From contig DAMCAP010000023.1 of NCBI GenBank assembly GCA_032059445.1, positions 1 to 40,885 of the forward strand: DNA of 40,885 nt, in the 5' to 3' direction. Shown one piece after another: positions 8,601 through 16,667 of this stretch. The translations under genes were made by a program, and so were the position numbers. The DNA comes from DAMCAP01 sp032059445 (GTDB lineage Bacteria > Bacillota > Clostridia > Oscillospirales > Ruminococcaceae). The notes beneath the pieces were generated by a model that saw only the letters and a program-made list of their open reading frames with translations, searched no databases and had not been told where the DNA came from. Each line of letters starts with the position of its first letter. Position 1 is the first letter of the stretch.

Positions 8601-9941
8601 AAACTCTCCTATAAGCTCACCATTCTTATACTTGACGGCACCGATTTCGGTCATACGGTCGGTTGAAGCAGAAAGACCTGTGGTCTCAAGGTCAAAGATG
8701 ATCACTTCGCTGTCAATGGGCTGATTGCCCCCCGTAACCGCCATGACTATGTCATTGACCAGATACCCCTCTACGCCGTAAAGCACCTTAAAGTCCTTAC
8801 CCGATTTTTTGAGCTTCTCTACTGTATTCATCGCATCGGGGAATGCTTGTACTACGCCGTGGTCGGTAATGGCAATTGCCTTATGGCCGAAGCCACAAGC
8901 GGTTTCGATTAGATCCGCCGCACTCGCCAACCCATCCATTGACGACATGTTGGTATGCGCATGCAGCTCAACCCGCTTCACAGTGCCTAGATCCTTACGC
9001 TTGATCCGCTTGACTAACGAAATATCGTAGGGGCGTAGGTTGATCTCCTGATCGTAACGATCTTCACTTATATCGCCCCTCACGAGGATGGTATCCCCTA
9101 CCGATAGTGCATCTAAGCACTGGCACTTGGCAGTTTCCTGTATGATCTTGACGGTAATGGATGCCGTCTTGTCGGTGATATCGATGCTATAGATTTTTTT
9201 GCTGCCGTCACGGGTTTCTTTGGCCTCTTTCCGAAAGATATCCCCCAGCACCACCACTCTGCCGGATTCAATGCCTGTTTCGCAGATAGGCACAGGGGGC
9301 GACTTGATTGCCTTACCCATCACCACTGTCAGCGACTGAGGGTCGATACCCAGCCCGCTTACATCAAAGCTGATCTGCTCTTTTTTGGGCTGAGGTTTCT
9401 CCTCCACCTTTACAGGTGTATTGGCTTGCTGTGTAAGGGCTGTCAGCACACTGTTGCTTTCGTCGACCACCGTATTCCCCGACAAGCTTACCTGCACGCC
9501 AAGGTCAAATTCTTTCCTGATCTGCTCACTGAGCTTACGGCAGAAATCTGCTTGGCTAAGGCTCTGCTCTCCCCCGTTTTGCAGGTAGATCGTAAGAAGG
9601 TCTCCCTGATACTCAATCTTACTATTAACAAAAAAACCGTTAACCGGCACACATTGCGCCTTTAGCGCCTCGATCAATTCGTAGACATACTCTGTGGTAA
9701 ACAAACTGGGAGCATATTTAGGGAGCAGGAAAAAACCGTTTAATCCTATGCTCTTTACCAGACACCGCTCCAAAGCAGCCAGTTCTTTTTTGCTGATCAG
9801 CTCCTTACAGCGCACTGTCACAGTAATGATACGCTCGCTACGGTCTATCTCCAGTTTCTCGACAGTATCAAGGCTGGTTGCTACCGACTCCGCCATGGTA
9901 GCGTATCGCCCAAACATCTGCCCAAACTTTATTTCTCCCAT
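5649..9941 (-). CDS. polC: DNA polymerase III subunit alpha, Gram-positive PolC type
   Basis: A 1430-residue replicative polymerase with built-in proofreading, the normal PolC size. Order of parts: N-terminal domain, OB-fold (about residues 225-310), PHP domain beginning VELHAHTNMSSMDG (near 325), a DEDD exonuclease inserted into the PHP domain and starting FDLETTGL (near 415), the rest of PHP, a zinc-binding CAAC...CPNC cluster, the palm with catalytic aspartates in PDIDLNFSGEYQ (near 955), then thumb and C-terminal helices ending MTLF. The start is the ATG at 9941 because GGAGG lies 6 bases before it; a TTG four codons earlier overlaps that site. The gene follows ispG by 22 bp. The PolC-type enzyme marks the host as a Firmicute or close relative. 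Confidence 0.98.
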   Translation of the reverse strand: MGEIKFGQMFGRYATMAESVATSLDTVEKLEIDRSERIITVTVRCKELISKKELAALERCLVKSIGLNGFFLLPKYAPSLFTTEYVYELIEALKAQCVPVNGFFVNSKIEYQGDLLTIYLQNGGEQSLSQADFCRKLSEQIRKEFDLGVQVSLSGNTVVDESNSVLTALTQQANTPVKVEEKPQPKKEQISFDVSGLGIDPQSLTVVMGKAIKSPPVPICETGIESGRVVVLGDIFRKEAKETRDGSKKIYSIDITDKTASITVKIIQETAKCQCLDALSVGDTILVRGDISEDRYDQEINLRPYDISLVKRIKRKDLGTVKRVELHAHTNMSSMDGLASAADLIETACGFGHKAIAITDHGVVQAFPDAMNTVEKLKKSGKDFKVLYGVEGYLVNDIVMAVTGGNQPIDSEVIIFDLETTGLSASTDRMTEIGAVKYKNGELIGEFSTFVNPLCTIPQKIVEITGITDDMVKDAPLEEEALRAFYEFCGGSDTILVAHNAGFDMSFIREAARRCKMPCDFSVIDSLVMARSVYTQLSSYKLGSIATSLKLPEFNAHRAKDDAATLGLIFQDMLVHLKAEGTLEYFSDINARLGAADYKKLPSHHIILLVKNRAGLKNLYKLVSYGHIEDFYKTPRILKSKLMAHREGLILGSACEAGELFKAVLEGKQWKDLCDIASFYDYLEIQPTQNNNFLVRKGIVKSEENLREFNKTIVRLGDKLSIPVVATGDVHFVNEDDSIYRQILMAGMGFSDADNQAPLYLKTTDEMLEEFSYLGEEKAMELVVTNPNMIADSIEEVRPIPLGTYTPVIEGSDDELRRICWERAKATYGEPVPQIVADRLERELSSIIKHGFSVMYITAQKLVYKSESDGYLVGSRGSVGSSFAATMAGISEVNPLPPHYVCAACRFSEFVTDGSVGSGFDMPPKDCPNCGKPLHRDGHDIPFETFLGFNGDKAPDIDLNFSGEYQARAHKYTEELFGATQVFKAGTIATVADKTAYGYVKKYLSERGKVVHKAEENRLSIGCTGVKRTTGQHPGGMVVIPGGYEVYDFTPVQFPADNTDSSMVTTHLDFHSLHDTILKLDILGHDVPTMYKYLEDLTGIKIADVPTSDEKVISLFSSPEALGVTGADIDCNTGTLALPEMGTNFVRQMLEETKPKCFSDLLQISGLSHGTDVWLGNAQDLIKNGTCTISEVIGTRDNIMVYLIYKGLEPGLAFKITEITRKGKAKKELTEEMVAIMKEKGVPQWYIDSCFKIKYMFPKAHAAAYVIGAVRLGWFKVYHPLAFYSAYFTVRNGDFDSEAAMMGRAEVKKRIAALQAMGKERTAKDDEKLGTLTIINEMLARGLEFLPVDLYKSHARIYQCEDGKIRLPFSSLKGVGDAAANNLYEIAQLEKFISIDDVAAKAQVSKTVIETLKSAGAFGDMQQSSQMTLF

Positions 9942-9963
9942 CGTTGCCTCCAAAATCTATTTG

Positions 9964-11001
9964 CTATAATTGCTCAATCATCTTCATTAGTCGATCCACC
10001 AGTTGGTCCTCAGGTATCTTGGCGATTATCTCTCCTTTGCAGAAGATTAATCCTTCGCCATTACCTCCTGCGATCCCGATATCCGCTTCTCTGGCTTCTC
10101 CCGGTCCATTGACTGCACAGCCCATGACGGCGACCTTGATATCCTTCTTACAGTCGACTAGCCGCGCCTCTACCTCCTGCGCCAGCTTGATCAGATCAAT
10201 ATTGGTCCTTCTACAGGTAGGGCAGGAGATTACCTTTGCTCCGCTACCGGGAGCTGCAACTGCCTTCAAGATATCCTTAGCCGCTGCAATCTCCAATACA
10301 GGGTCTGCCGTCAACGACACTCGTATGGTATCACCGATGCCGTCGGCCAGTAAGGAGCCGATACCAATGGCAGATTTTATAAGCCCCATCCGCTCTGTGC
10401 CCGCCTCGGTTACACCGAGATGCAAGGGGTAAGGCAGCTGCTCAGAAGCCATGCGATAGCTGTCTAGCATATGCTTTACATCTGAGCTTTTGAGCGAAAG
10501 AATAATATCGGTAAAATCAAATTTTTCTAGCAGCTGGGCGTGATATACCCCGCTCTCTACCATGGCAGTGGGTGTGGGTCCGCCATGCTTCGCGAGGATA
10601 TGCTTCTCGATCGAGCCAGAGTTGACGCCGATCCTGATCGGCACTCTCGCCGCTCTACAACAATCTGCCACTGCCTTGACCCGATCCTCGCCACCGATAT
10701 TGCCGGGGTTGATACGGATCTTATCTACCCCTGCCGCTACCGACTCTAGTGCCAGGCGATAATCAAAATGGATATCTGCCACAATCGGCACCGTAATCCG
10801 TTCCTTAAGAGCAGAGATCAGCCTGACTGCCTCCAAATTGGGGACAGCCGCGCGAATTATCTGGCAGCCAGCAGCTTCTAGAGCCAGTGCTTGCTGTATA
10901 TTGCCCTCGATATCCCCCGCAGGCCTGTTGAGCATCGATTGTATCGAAACACTGTGCCCGCCACCGATCAGCACCGAGCCTACCTTTACCACCTTTGTCA
11001 T
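9964..11001 (-). CDS. ispG: 4-hydroxy-3-methylbut-2-enyl diphosphate synthase (IspG/GcpE)
   Basis: A 345-residue iron-sulfur enzyme of the MEP isoprenoid pathway that converts the cyclic diphosphate MEcPP to HMBPP with electrons from ferredoxin or flavodoxin. The N-terminal TIM barrel opens KVGSVLIGGGHSVSIQSM. The C-terminal [4Fe-4S] domain carries three cysteines in CPTC and MGCAVNGPGEA. After QSM the usual TNTDTRD stretch is replaced by LNRPAGD, a variant I believe occurs in other Clostridia. GGGAGG precedes the ATG by 9 bases. It is the first gene of an operon with polC, transcribed from a promoter about 245 bp upstream, leaving a long structured leader. It ends in TAG. Confidence 0.96.
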   Translation of the reverse strand: MTKVVKVGSVLIGGGHSVSIQSMLNRPAGDIEGNIQQALALEAAGCQIIRAAVPNLEAVRLISALKERITVPIVADIHFDYRLALESVAAGVDKIRINPGNIGGEDRVKAVADCCRAARVPIRIGVNSGSIEKHILAKHGGPTPTAMVESGVYHAQLLEKFDFTDIILSLKSSDVKHMLDSYRMASEQLPYPLHLGVTEAGTERMGLIKSAIGIGSLLADGIGDTIRVSLTADPVLEIAAAKDILKAVAAPGSGAKVISCPTCRRTNIDLIKLAQEVEARLVDCKKDIKVAVMGCAVNGPGEAREADIGIAGGNGEGLIFCKGEIIAKIPEDQLVDRLMKMIEQL

Positions 11002-11054
11002 CGTAAGCTGCCTCCCAACTGTTGTTATAAAAATTCTATATTGATTCTATCATT

Positions 11055-11207
11055 GTAAGCGCTCATGCCGCGAATGGGCTGCGCCCTTAACCTCTTACGG
11101 ACAAATCTTGCCGGATTGCCTTTGGCTCCAACCAAGCGACAACCGTAGCAAGCCATTGTCCTATGAATGCTGCAGCGCACTGAAATGCCTAAGGGCATGG
11201 GAATGCG
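11055..11207 (-). ncRNA. Candidate structured leader RNA upstream of ispG-polC
   Basis: No convincing protein is encoded here, and the minus strand folds into three consecutive domains. Domain I (11176-11207): CGCA/TGCG, an internal loop, then ATGCC-CTTA-GGCAT. Domain II (11099-11161): GGACAA/TTGTCC, CTTGC/GCAAG, CGG/CCG, TTG/CAA, TTGG/CCAA around a six-base loop, about 21 pairs in all. Domain III (11055-11098): GTAAG/CTTAC enclosing GGGC-GCA-GCCC, directly abutting domain II. It lies between a strong promoter (11245-11273) and the ispG start. It may be a cis-regulatory leader or a processed small RNA. I do not recognise it as 6S, SRP, RNase P, tmRNA or a T-box. Pairing was found by eye, without energies or covariation. 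Confidence 0.45.
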
Positions 11208-11244
11208 ACACATCTTGTTTCGCTATACGAAAAGCTGTGGATTT

Positions 11245-11273
11245 ATTATAGCACACTTAGCCCCAAGGGACAA
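11245..11273 (-). promoter_or_regulatory. Promoter of the ispG-polC transcript
   Basis: Minus strand: -35 TTGTCC (11268-11273), exactly 17-bp spacer, -10 TATAAT (11245-11250), with the TGC extension. It is the best promoter in the 330-bp gap between rseP and ispG, and places the start of transcription near 11238, about 240 nt before the ispG ATG. Confidence 0.7.
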
Positions 11274-11297
11274 TAACGCCCAACCTGCCAAACGAAA

Positions 11298-11325
11298 AAT
11301 TACCGGGAGCATCCTCCCGGTAATT
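11298..11325 (-). terminator. Intrinsic terminator after rseP
   Basis: A perfect 12-bp stem (AATTACCGGGAG at 11298-11309 with 11314-11325) and a 4-nt loop, followed on the minus strand by TTTTTCGTTT. It lies 9 bp beyond the rseP stop and separates the uppS-rseP unit from ispG-polC. Confidence 0.85.
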
Positions 11326-11333
11326 ACTAAATC

Positions 11334-12368
11334 CTATTTTGAAAATAAAGCAAAAAGATCGTTGATCGTTACATAAGCCATTAATCCCATCAACAATACA
11401 ATGCTGCCAAAGGAGATTTTTTCTACGAAGGGCTGGCTGATCTTCCTGCGCATAAGCTGCTCTAAAAGTATGATCACAATCTTACCACCGTCTAAGATCG
11501 GTATCGGCAGTAGGTTAAAGACGCCAATATTGATGGTAATCAAAGCTGCCATCATTAAGAAAGACTCAAGCCCCATCTTGGAAGCAGTAGAAATAGCAGA
11601 GGTAACCCCCACAGGCCCCGAAAGATGGTTGATCGAATACCTACCTGTGATGAGATCTATCAGAGAACCCCATACCTGCTTGACGATAGAGAACCCCCAG
11701 TTGAGGGGATAAAAAATTGTATCCGATAAGGTATTGGGCTTTGCAAAGACCTTAAAGTCTAGGCTGATTGCCTTTATTCCTTCGGCGATTTCTGTCATTT
11801 TAAACTGGATGGAAAGATTATTTAACGCTTTGCCATCTCTTACGACATCCATCGTCACCAAGCCATCTTGATCTCTCATCAGCTCGTAGGTGATATCATT
11901 AGAAGTATATACCTTGTGGTTGTTTATTCTCGTAATCTTATCGTTTTTTTGTAGGACGCCATAAGCTGCCGTACCTTCATCCACCTTAGATACAATCGTA
12001 GTGCCTACATAGCCTGTCATCGCTACTACGATTACAAGGATCACATAACCCATAAAGATATTGGTAAGAGCCCCTGCTAGGTAGACCGCGATCTGCACCC
12101 AAGCAGGCTGCCGTGTCAGGGAGCGAGCATCGTTACTTTCGTCCTCCTCACCCTCCAGCATCACAAAGCCCCCTACAGGCAGAGCTCTGATGGAATACTT
12201 GGTTTCACCTCTGGTAAAACTCAGCAGCTTAGGCCCCATACCCACAGCAAATTCATGGACTCTGATGCCGGCTTTTTTGGCCACCAAAAAATGCCCTAGC
12301 TCATGGAAGAAGATGATCGCGCCAAACACCAGTACAGCACTGAGTATGGATAAGACATTACTAAACAC
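11334..12368 (-). CDS. rseP: Site-2 intramembrane zinc metalloprotease RseP/RasP
   Basis: A 344-residue M50B protease that cleaves transmembrane segments of regulatory proteins such as anti-sigma factors. The zinc site HELGH is at residues 22-26 in the first membrane helix, a PDZ-like domain occupies roughly residues 115-200 (GVLQKNDKITRINNHKVY), and the third zinc ligand is in NLLPIPILDGG (near 287). About four membrane helices are expected. The start is GTG at 12368; AAGGG lies about 14 bases upstream, longer than usual, but no better in-frame start is visible and the short N-terminus before HELGH is normal. It follows dxr by 53 bp, the standard Firmicute order, and ends in TAG just before a terminator. 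Confidence 0.95.
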   Translation of the reverse strand: MFSNVLSILSAVLVFGAIIFFHELGHFLVAKKAGIRVHEFAVGMGPKLLSFTRGETKYSIRALPVGGFVMLEGEEDESNDARSLTRQPAWVQIAVYLAGALTNIFMGYVILVIVVAMTGYVGTTIVSKVDEGTAAYGVLQKNDKITRINNHKVYTSNDITYELMRDQDGLVTMDVVRDGKALNNLSIQFKMTEIAEGIKAISLDFKVFAKPNTLSDTIFYPLNWGFSIVKQVWGSLIDLITGRYSINHLSGPVGVTSAISTASKMGLESFLMMAALITINIGVFNLLPIPILDGGKIVIILLEQLMRRKISQPFVEKISFGSIVLLMGLMAYVTINDLFALFSK

Positions 12369-12421
12369 GAAATGATCACAACCCTTCTGAAACTCTCTGT
12401 GTAATGCAAATGCAGTGGTCT

Positions 12422-13567
12422 TTACCGAAACATTGACAAAACATACTGCCTTGCCAGCCGGTCTGCCTCAAATACATCCTCGATCTCTTTGAGCGCACCA
12501 TGATCCACATGATCAAGTACACTTCCCACAGCATCAAAAATCCCATAGTAGTCGATTTTATCCTGCAAAAACAGCTCTACGGCCATTTCATTGGCACCGT
12601 TGACTACAGCAGGTGCCAGCCCACCCAGCTTAGCTGCGTTGATTGTAGTCTTTAGACAGGTAAAGGTATCAAGATCAGGCGGGTAGAAGCTTAACTTGCC
12701 GATCTCGGTGAGGGATAGACGCTTGCCGCTGGCAGCGACCCTGTCGGGGTAGCAGAGAGCATACTGGATCGGCATGCGCATATCAGGGGCTCCCAGCTGA
12801 GCAATCACGCTGCCATCAATAAACTCTACTCCAGAGTGCAAAATGCTCTCACGATGTACCACAACCTGTATCTGCTCTGGCTTCACCGAAAAAAAGTGCA
12901 TCGCCTCGATGAACTCCAAGCCTTTGTTCATCAAGGTGGAGCTATCAATGGTGAGTTTTGCACCCATCGACCAATTGGGGTGGCGCAGGGCATCTTGCTT
13001 TTTGATCTTCTTTAGCTGCTCTGTGGAGTAGCCAAAAAAAGGCCCACCAGAGGCAGTAAGAACCACACTTTCTATTTTATCCCAATTCTCACCATTTAAG
13101 CACTGAAAAATTGCAGAATGTTCGCTGTCCACCGGTAAAATTTTTACACCCTGCTTTTTCGCAGCATCCATCACCAGCTCCCCAGCGGTAACTAAGCTTT
13201 CTTTATTGGCGAGGGCCAAGTGCTTTTTTGCCGAAATTCCACTGAGCGTAGCACGTAGCCCCGCAATACCCACAATGGAATTTAAAAATAAGTCGCTGTC
13301 GTCTGTAGCAGCCAATCGACTGATGGCATCGGCACCGCTATATACTTTGATTCCAGTGCCTGCAAGCTCCTGCTCTAAAGCTGCCCGCTTGCTGTCATCT
13401 TCAATCGCAACCTGCTTCGGGGTAAATTCCTTAGCCTGCTGTGCCAATAGCTGATAGTTGCTGCCTGCGGTTAGGGTTTCGACGGGGATGTTGTGGCAGC
13501 GACATACGTCTAGCGCCTGCGTGCCGATTGATCCAGTTGCACCCAGTATCGAAATTTTACTCGCCAT
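12422..13567 (-). CDS. dxr: 1-deoxy-D-xylulose 5-phosphate reductoisomerase
   Basis: A 381-residue cytoplasmic enzyme that rearranges and reduces DXP to MEP with NADPH and a divalent metal, the first committed step of the MEP pathway. The NADPH loop is ILGATGSIG (residues 7-15), the metal site is in LPVDSEHSAIFQ (near 143-154), and the active-site lid carries RHPNWSMG and SSTLMNKGLE. The C-terminal helical domain is complete. AGGAG precedes the ATG by 7 bases. It lies 15 bp after cdsA and before rseP; ispG, another enzyme of the same pathway, follows in the next operon. Confidence 0.97.
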   Translation of the reverse strand: MASKISILGATGSIGTQALDVCRCHNIPVETLTAGSNYQLLAQQAKEFTPKQVAIEDDSKRAALEQELAGTGIKVYSGADAISRLAATDDSDLFLNSIVGIAGLRATLSGISAKKHLALANKESLVTAGELVMDAAKKQGVKILPVDSEHSAIFQCLNGENWDKIESVVLTASGGPFFGYSTEQLKKIKKQDALRHPNWSMGAKLTIDSSTLMNKGLEFIEAMHFFSVKPEQIQVVVHRESILHSGVEFIDGSVIAQLGAPDMRMPIQYALCYPDRVAASGKRLSLTEIGKLSFYPPDLDTFTCLKTTINAAKLGGLAPAVVNGANEMAVELFLQDKIDYYGIFDAVGSVLDHVDHGALKEIEDVFEADRLARQYVLSMFR

Positions 13568-13582
13568 ATATGCTCCTTTATG

Positions 13583-14425
13583 TTAGCGGACGATAATCAG
13601 AGGCACCCACCGCATGAGGAAATATACCACCGGGCATACCAGTAGCACACTATCAAAACGATCTAGGACGCCCCCGTGCCCGGGCATAATCTTGCCAAAA
13701 TCCTTAATTTGAAACTGGCGCTTGATCACCGACGCAGAAAGATCGCCGATGACACTGATTGCTGTAAGCAGCGGAGAAAAGAGCGCCAGGTATAGGTAGT
13801 TGATCTCTACGGTTTGACCCCAGAAACGAGCTGTATAGACCGTGTATACGTACCCTGCTGCCAGCAGAGAGATCATAGCGACAATCACGCCACCTACAAC
13901 ACCCTCTATGGTCTTTTTAGGGCTGATCAGAGGTGCCAGCTTATGCTTGCCAAATTTGACACCTGCAAAATACGCTCCGGTATCCGACATCCAGGAGGAT
14001 GCTAGCACGACAACTGCGCCAAAAAGGCCTGCTGTCATACCAAAGCGATCTCGCATTACTGCAAGCAGGGTGAGCGAGGTGGAAATTAACGCTGCCATCA
14101 AAAAAGAAAAGGTCAGCTGCTCAATTCGAGTGCTTTGATGCTGGTGTAGCAAAATGCAAAACATCACGATAATAACCACCAGCGTAAGTGCCGGGATAAA
14201 AGCTTTGATCCGAAAGAAATTATAAAACGGAATAATTCCCGCAAAAACAAAGGCTGTAGCAGAAAGCGGCAGGTTTCGTATAATACCCGAAGCTTCCAGC
14301 ATCTCATCCACCGCCATTACTGCGATCACCGATAAGGCAATATTGAGCACAATGGTATCATAAAAGCTCAGCACAGCAAACAAAATCGCAAGACCGCCCA
14401 GCGATGAAATTATGCGCACCTTCAT
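13583..14425 (-). CDS. cdsA: Phosphatidate cytidylyltransferase (CDP-diacylglycerol synthase)
   Basis: A 280-residue integral membrane protein with about eight hydrophobic segments. It activates phosphatidic acid with CTP to CDP-diacylglycerol, the precursor of bacterial phospholipids. The C-terminal KDFGKIMPGHGGVLDRFDS (about residues 240-258) is the family signature, with the catalytic aspartates; SPKKTIEGVVGG earlier is also conserved. The start codon lies 2 bp after the uppS stop, with GGAGGAATTTAACC bridging the two genes, so translation is coupled. Lengths and order match the common uppS-cdsA-dxr-rseP operon. Confidence 0.96.
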   Translation of the reverse strand: MKVRIISSLGGLAILFAVLSFYDTIVLNIALSVIAVMAVDEMLEASGIIRNLPLSATAFVFAGIIPFYNFFRIKAFIPALTLVVIIVMFCILLHQHQSTRIEQLTFSFLMAALISTSLTLLAVMRDRFGMTAGLFGAVVVLASSWMSDTGAYFAGVKFGKHKLAPLISPKKTIEGVVGGVIVAMISLLAAGYVYTVYTARFWGQTVEINYLYLALFSPLLTAISVIGDLSASVIKRQFQIKDFGKIMPGHGGVLDRFDSVLLVCPVVYFLMRWVPLIIVR

Positions 14426-14427
14426 GG

Positions 14428-15150
14428 TTAAATTCCTCCAAAACGGCGATTTCTGGCGCTATACTCCGCAATTGCCCGATCAAGATCTTTGCTCTTAAAA
14501 TCGGGCCAAAGTACATCCATAAATACAAACTCGGCATAGGCAATCTGCCATAGCAAAAAATTAGACAGGCGCTGCTCACCGCTAGGGCGGATTACCAAGT
14601 CGGGATCAGGCTGAAATTCTGTGTAAAGGTACTTCTCCACCAGCTCTTGTGTGACAGCCTCGGCAGACAGTTCTCCCGATTCCACCTGCTTGGCGATCTC
14701 TTTGACACTGTTGGTAATCTCTTCACGACCACCATAATTGATCGCAATGGTGATGGTAAACCCATCGTGATGCTTGCTTTCTTCCTCTAGGCGCTCCATT
14801 TCCTTGACGATGTCTTCTGCCAAGCCCTGCCTGCTGCCGATAAACCTTGAGCGGATGTTTTCATCCTTATAACGATCAGCCTGCGAAAGATATTCCCGAA
14901 GCAGATCCATAATCCCATTGACCTCGTCTGCTGGTCTGTTCCAGTTTTCGGTCGAAAACGCATAGAGAGTCAGGTACTTCACACCGATTTTGACGCAGTG
15001 CTTAATCACATCGCCGATGATTTTTGCCCCTTGGCGATGCCCCATCGACCGTGGCAGGCCACGCTTCTTGGCCCAGCGACCGTTGCCGTCCATGATGATT
15101 GCAATATGTGTAGGGATTGGGTTAAAAGATTCTTGATTTTTGATATCCAT
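14428..15150 (-). CDS. uppS: Undecaprenyl diphosphate synthase (di-trans,poly-cis)
   Basis: A 240-residue cis-prenyltransferase that extends farnesyl diphosphate with isopentenyl units to the C55 carrier lipid used for peptidoglycan export. The signature HIAIIMDGNGRWAKKRGL (near residues 15-32) contains the catalytic aspartate; STENWNRP and RPSGEQRLSNFLLWQ are further conserved motifs. The start is the ATG at 15150, preceded by GGAGAAG at 5-6 bases; an ATG 14 codons upstream lacks a ribosome site. It is the first gene of its unit, directly after a terminator downstream of frr, and is coupled to cdsA. It consumes the isoprenoids made by Dxr and IspG encoded nearby. Confidence 0.97.
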   Translation of the reverse strand: MDIKNQESFNPIPTHIAIIMDGNGRWAKKRGLPRSMGHRQGAKIIGDVIKHCVKIGVKYLTLYAFSTENWNRPADEVNGIMDLLREYLSQADRYKDENIRSRFIGSRQGLAEDIVKEMERLEEESKHHDGFTITIAINYGGREEITNSVKEIAKQVESGELSAEAVTQELVEKYLYTEFQPDPDLVIRPSGEQRLSNFLLWQIAYAEFVFMDVLWPDFKSKDLDRAIAEYSARNRRFGGI

Positions 15151-15208
15151 ATCTTCTCCAATAGTATGCTTTCGATTGATAATATTATCCAAAGCCCCCT
15201 AAAAACAA

Positions 15209-15239
15209 CCGCCTCCCAAATTCGGTCAATGGGAAGCGG
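15209..15239 (-). terminator. Intrinsic terminator between frr and uppS
   Basis: Minus strand: CCGCTTCCCA pairs with TGGGAGGCGG (10 bp, one G-U pair, 10-11 nt loop), followed by TTGTTTTTAG. It lies 22 bp after the frr stop. Readthrough may feed uppS, for which I see no clear separate promoter in the 50-bp gap. Confidence 0.7.
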
Positions 15240-15261
15240 CAAGTATTTAAGAGATTGATCG

Positions 15262-15816
15262 CTATATTTCCATGATTTCCTTTTCTTTGGCATCAGTCAG
15301 GGTATCGATGGTCTTACAGTGCTTATCGGTAAGATCCTGCACCTTCTTCTCCAGATCCTTCTGACCGTCTTCATTGATCTCGCTTGCCTTTTTCATAGCC
15401 TTGATCTTATCATTGGCATCACGGCGGATAGCGCGCACAGCTACCTTGGCATCCTCACCCATCTTGGCGATCTGCTTGCAGAGATCCTTACGGCGCTCCT
15501 CTGTCAGTGGTGGGAAGCTCAGGCGCAGTACAGAGCCGTCATTCTGGGGGTTTACACCCACGTCAGAAGCTTGAATTGCTTTTTCAATCAGCTTTAGCGT
15601 GCTTTTATCCCAAGGCTGGATGATCAGAGTGCGTGCCTCAGAAACACTGATAGCTGCCATCTGGTTAATGGGAGTAGGGGTACCGTAATACTCGACTGTA
15701 ACCTTATCAAGTACAGCAGGGTTTGCCCTACCTGCTCTGATTGCCGCATATTCCTTAACCAATACATCAATTGTCTTGTTCATTTTGACATCAAAATCTT
15801 TTACTATATCAGCCAT
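15262..15816 (-). CDS. frr: Ribosome recycling factor
   Basis: A 184-residue protein, the usual length, that splits post-termination ribosomes together with EF-G. The three-helix bundle core is recognisable from MNKTIDVLVKEYAAIRAGRANPAVLDKV at the N-terminus, YYGTPTPINQMAAISV in the second domain and the C-terminal helix ending AKEKEIMEI. The start is the ATG at 15816, with GGAG 6 bases upstream; nine extra codons could be read from an upstream ATG but lack a ribosome site. It lies 104 bp after pyrH in the conserved pyrH-frr pair and ends in TAG before a terminator. Confidence 0.97.
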   Translation of the reverse strand: MADIVKDFDVKMNKTIDVLVKEYAAIRAGRANPAVLDKVTVEYYGTPTPINQMAAISVSEARTLIIQPWDKSTLKLIEKAIQASDVGVNPQNDGSVLRLSFPPLTEERRKDLCKQIAKMGEDAKVAVRAIRRDANDKIKAMKKASEINEDGQKDLEKKVQDLTDKHCKTIDTLTDAKEKEIMEI

Positions 15817-15864
15817 ACCATGCTCCATTCCGCTGTCCTGCACCAGCTATATATTTTTTATTTG

Positions 15865-15892
15865 AGCTTTTGCCTACAGGCAGACAAAAGCT
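15865..15892 (-). other. Hairpin in the pyrH-frr gap
   Basis: AGCTTTTG (15865-15872 on the plus strand, AGCTTTTG/CAAAAGCT) forms an 8-bp stem with a 12-nt loop. On the minus strand it is followed by an A-rich rather than U-rich stretch, so it is not an intrinsic terminator. It may be an RNA stability or processing element. Confidence 0.35.
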
Positions 15893-15920
15893 TGTGCTCA
15901 CAATTTCCTAGATTATGCCC

Positions 15921-16631
15921 TTACTCTTCCCACACAATCGTACCGGTATTTTCACCCTTGATGGTACGCACGATGTTATGAGGGTCTTTTAACGAAAACA
16001 CCATGACAGGGATTTTATTATCACGACACATCGAAGCTGCCGTCATATCCATCACTGCCAGACCCTTGCTGAGTACCTCGGTAAAGCTCAAGGAGGTATA
16101 ACGCATTGCATCGGGGTAAATAGCTGGGTCACGGTCATAGACTGCATCGATGGTCTTTGCCATAAAGATTGCCTGTGCATCGATCTCAGCGGCTCTTAGT
16201 GAAGCTGCTGTATCGGTAGAGAAGAATGGGTTGCCTGTGCCACAGCCAAAGATCACAACCCTGCCTTTTTCTAAGTGCCTGACCGCGCGATTGCGGATAT
16301 AGGGCTCTGCAATTGCATTCATAGGGATGGCAGTCTGCACCCTTACATCTAGGCCTTCTGCCTCAAGGGCATCTGCCAGTGCCAGTGCATTGATGGTGGT
16401 GGCTAGCATGCCCATATGATCCGATCTTGTACGATCCATTGTGCCGCCCGAGCGACCGCGCCAAAAGTTGCCGCCGCCTACCACAATAGCGATTTCGACT
16501 CCCAGATCTACTGCATCCTTAACGCTGCTGCAGATGCTTTGCACCACATCTAGATTGATGCCAAACTTCTGGCTACCCGCCAGAGCCTCCCCGCTTAATT
16601 TCAGCAGGATTCTCTTGTATTTCACTGGCAT
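15921..16631 (-). CDS. pyrH: Uridylate kinase (UMP kinase)
   Basis: A 236-residue hexameric kinase of the amino-acid-kinase fold that phosphorylates UMP to UDP, needed for nucleic acid and UDP-sugar supply. KRILLKLSGEALAG at the N-terminus, IVVGGGNFWRGRSG (about residues 52-65) and GCGTGNPFFSTDTAA (about 134-148) are the family motifs. The ATG at 16631 is preceded by GAGGAA at 8 bases; a GTG two codons earlier is too close to that site. It has its own promoter and a 5' leader of about 220 nt rich in inverted repeats, and is separated from tsf by a terminator. Confidence 0.97.
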   Translation of the reverse strand: MPVKYKRILLKLSGEALAGSQKFGINLDVVQSICSSVKDAVDLGVEIAIVVGGGNFWRGRSGGTMDRTRSDHMGMLATTINALALADALEAEGLDVRVQTAIPMNAIAEPYIRNRAVRHLEKGRVVIFGCGTGNPFFSTDTAASLRAAEIDAQAIFMAKTIDAVYDRDPAIYPDAMRYTSLSFTEVLSKGLAVMDMTAASMCRDNKIPVMVFSLKDPHNIVRTIKGENTGTIVWEE

Positions 16632-16667
16632 ATTCACACTTCCTCATAGGTTTTAGACTTTTTTGAG

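Noticed and set aside
11025..11213. A 62-codon minus-strand ORF over the ispG leader
   Set aside because: It has no AGGAGG-type site, an odd Cys/Arg-rich composition and lies across strongly paired sequence; structured RNA explains the stretch better.
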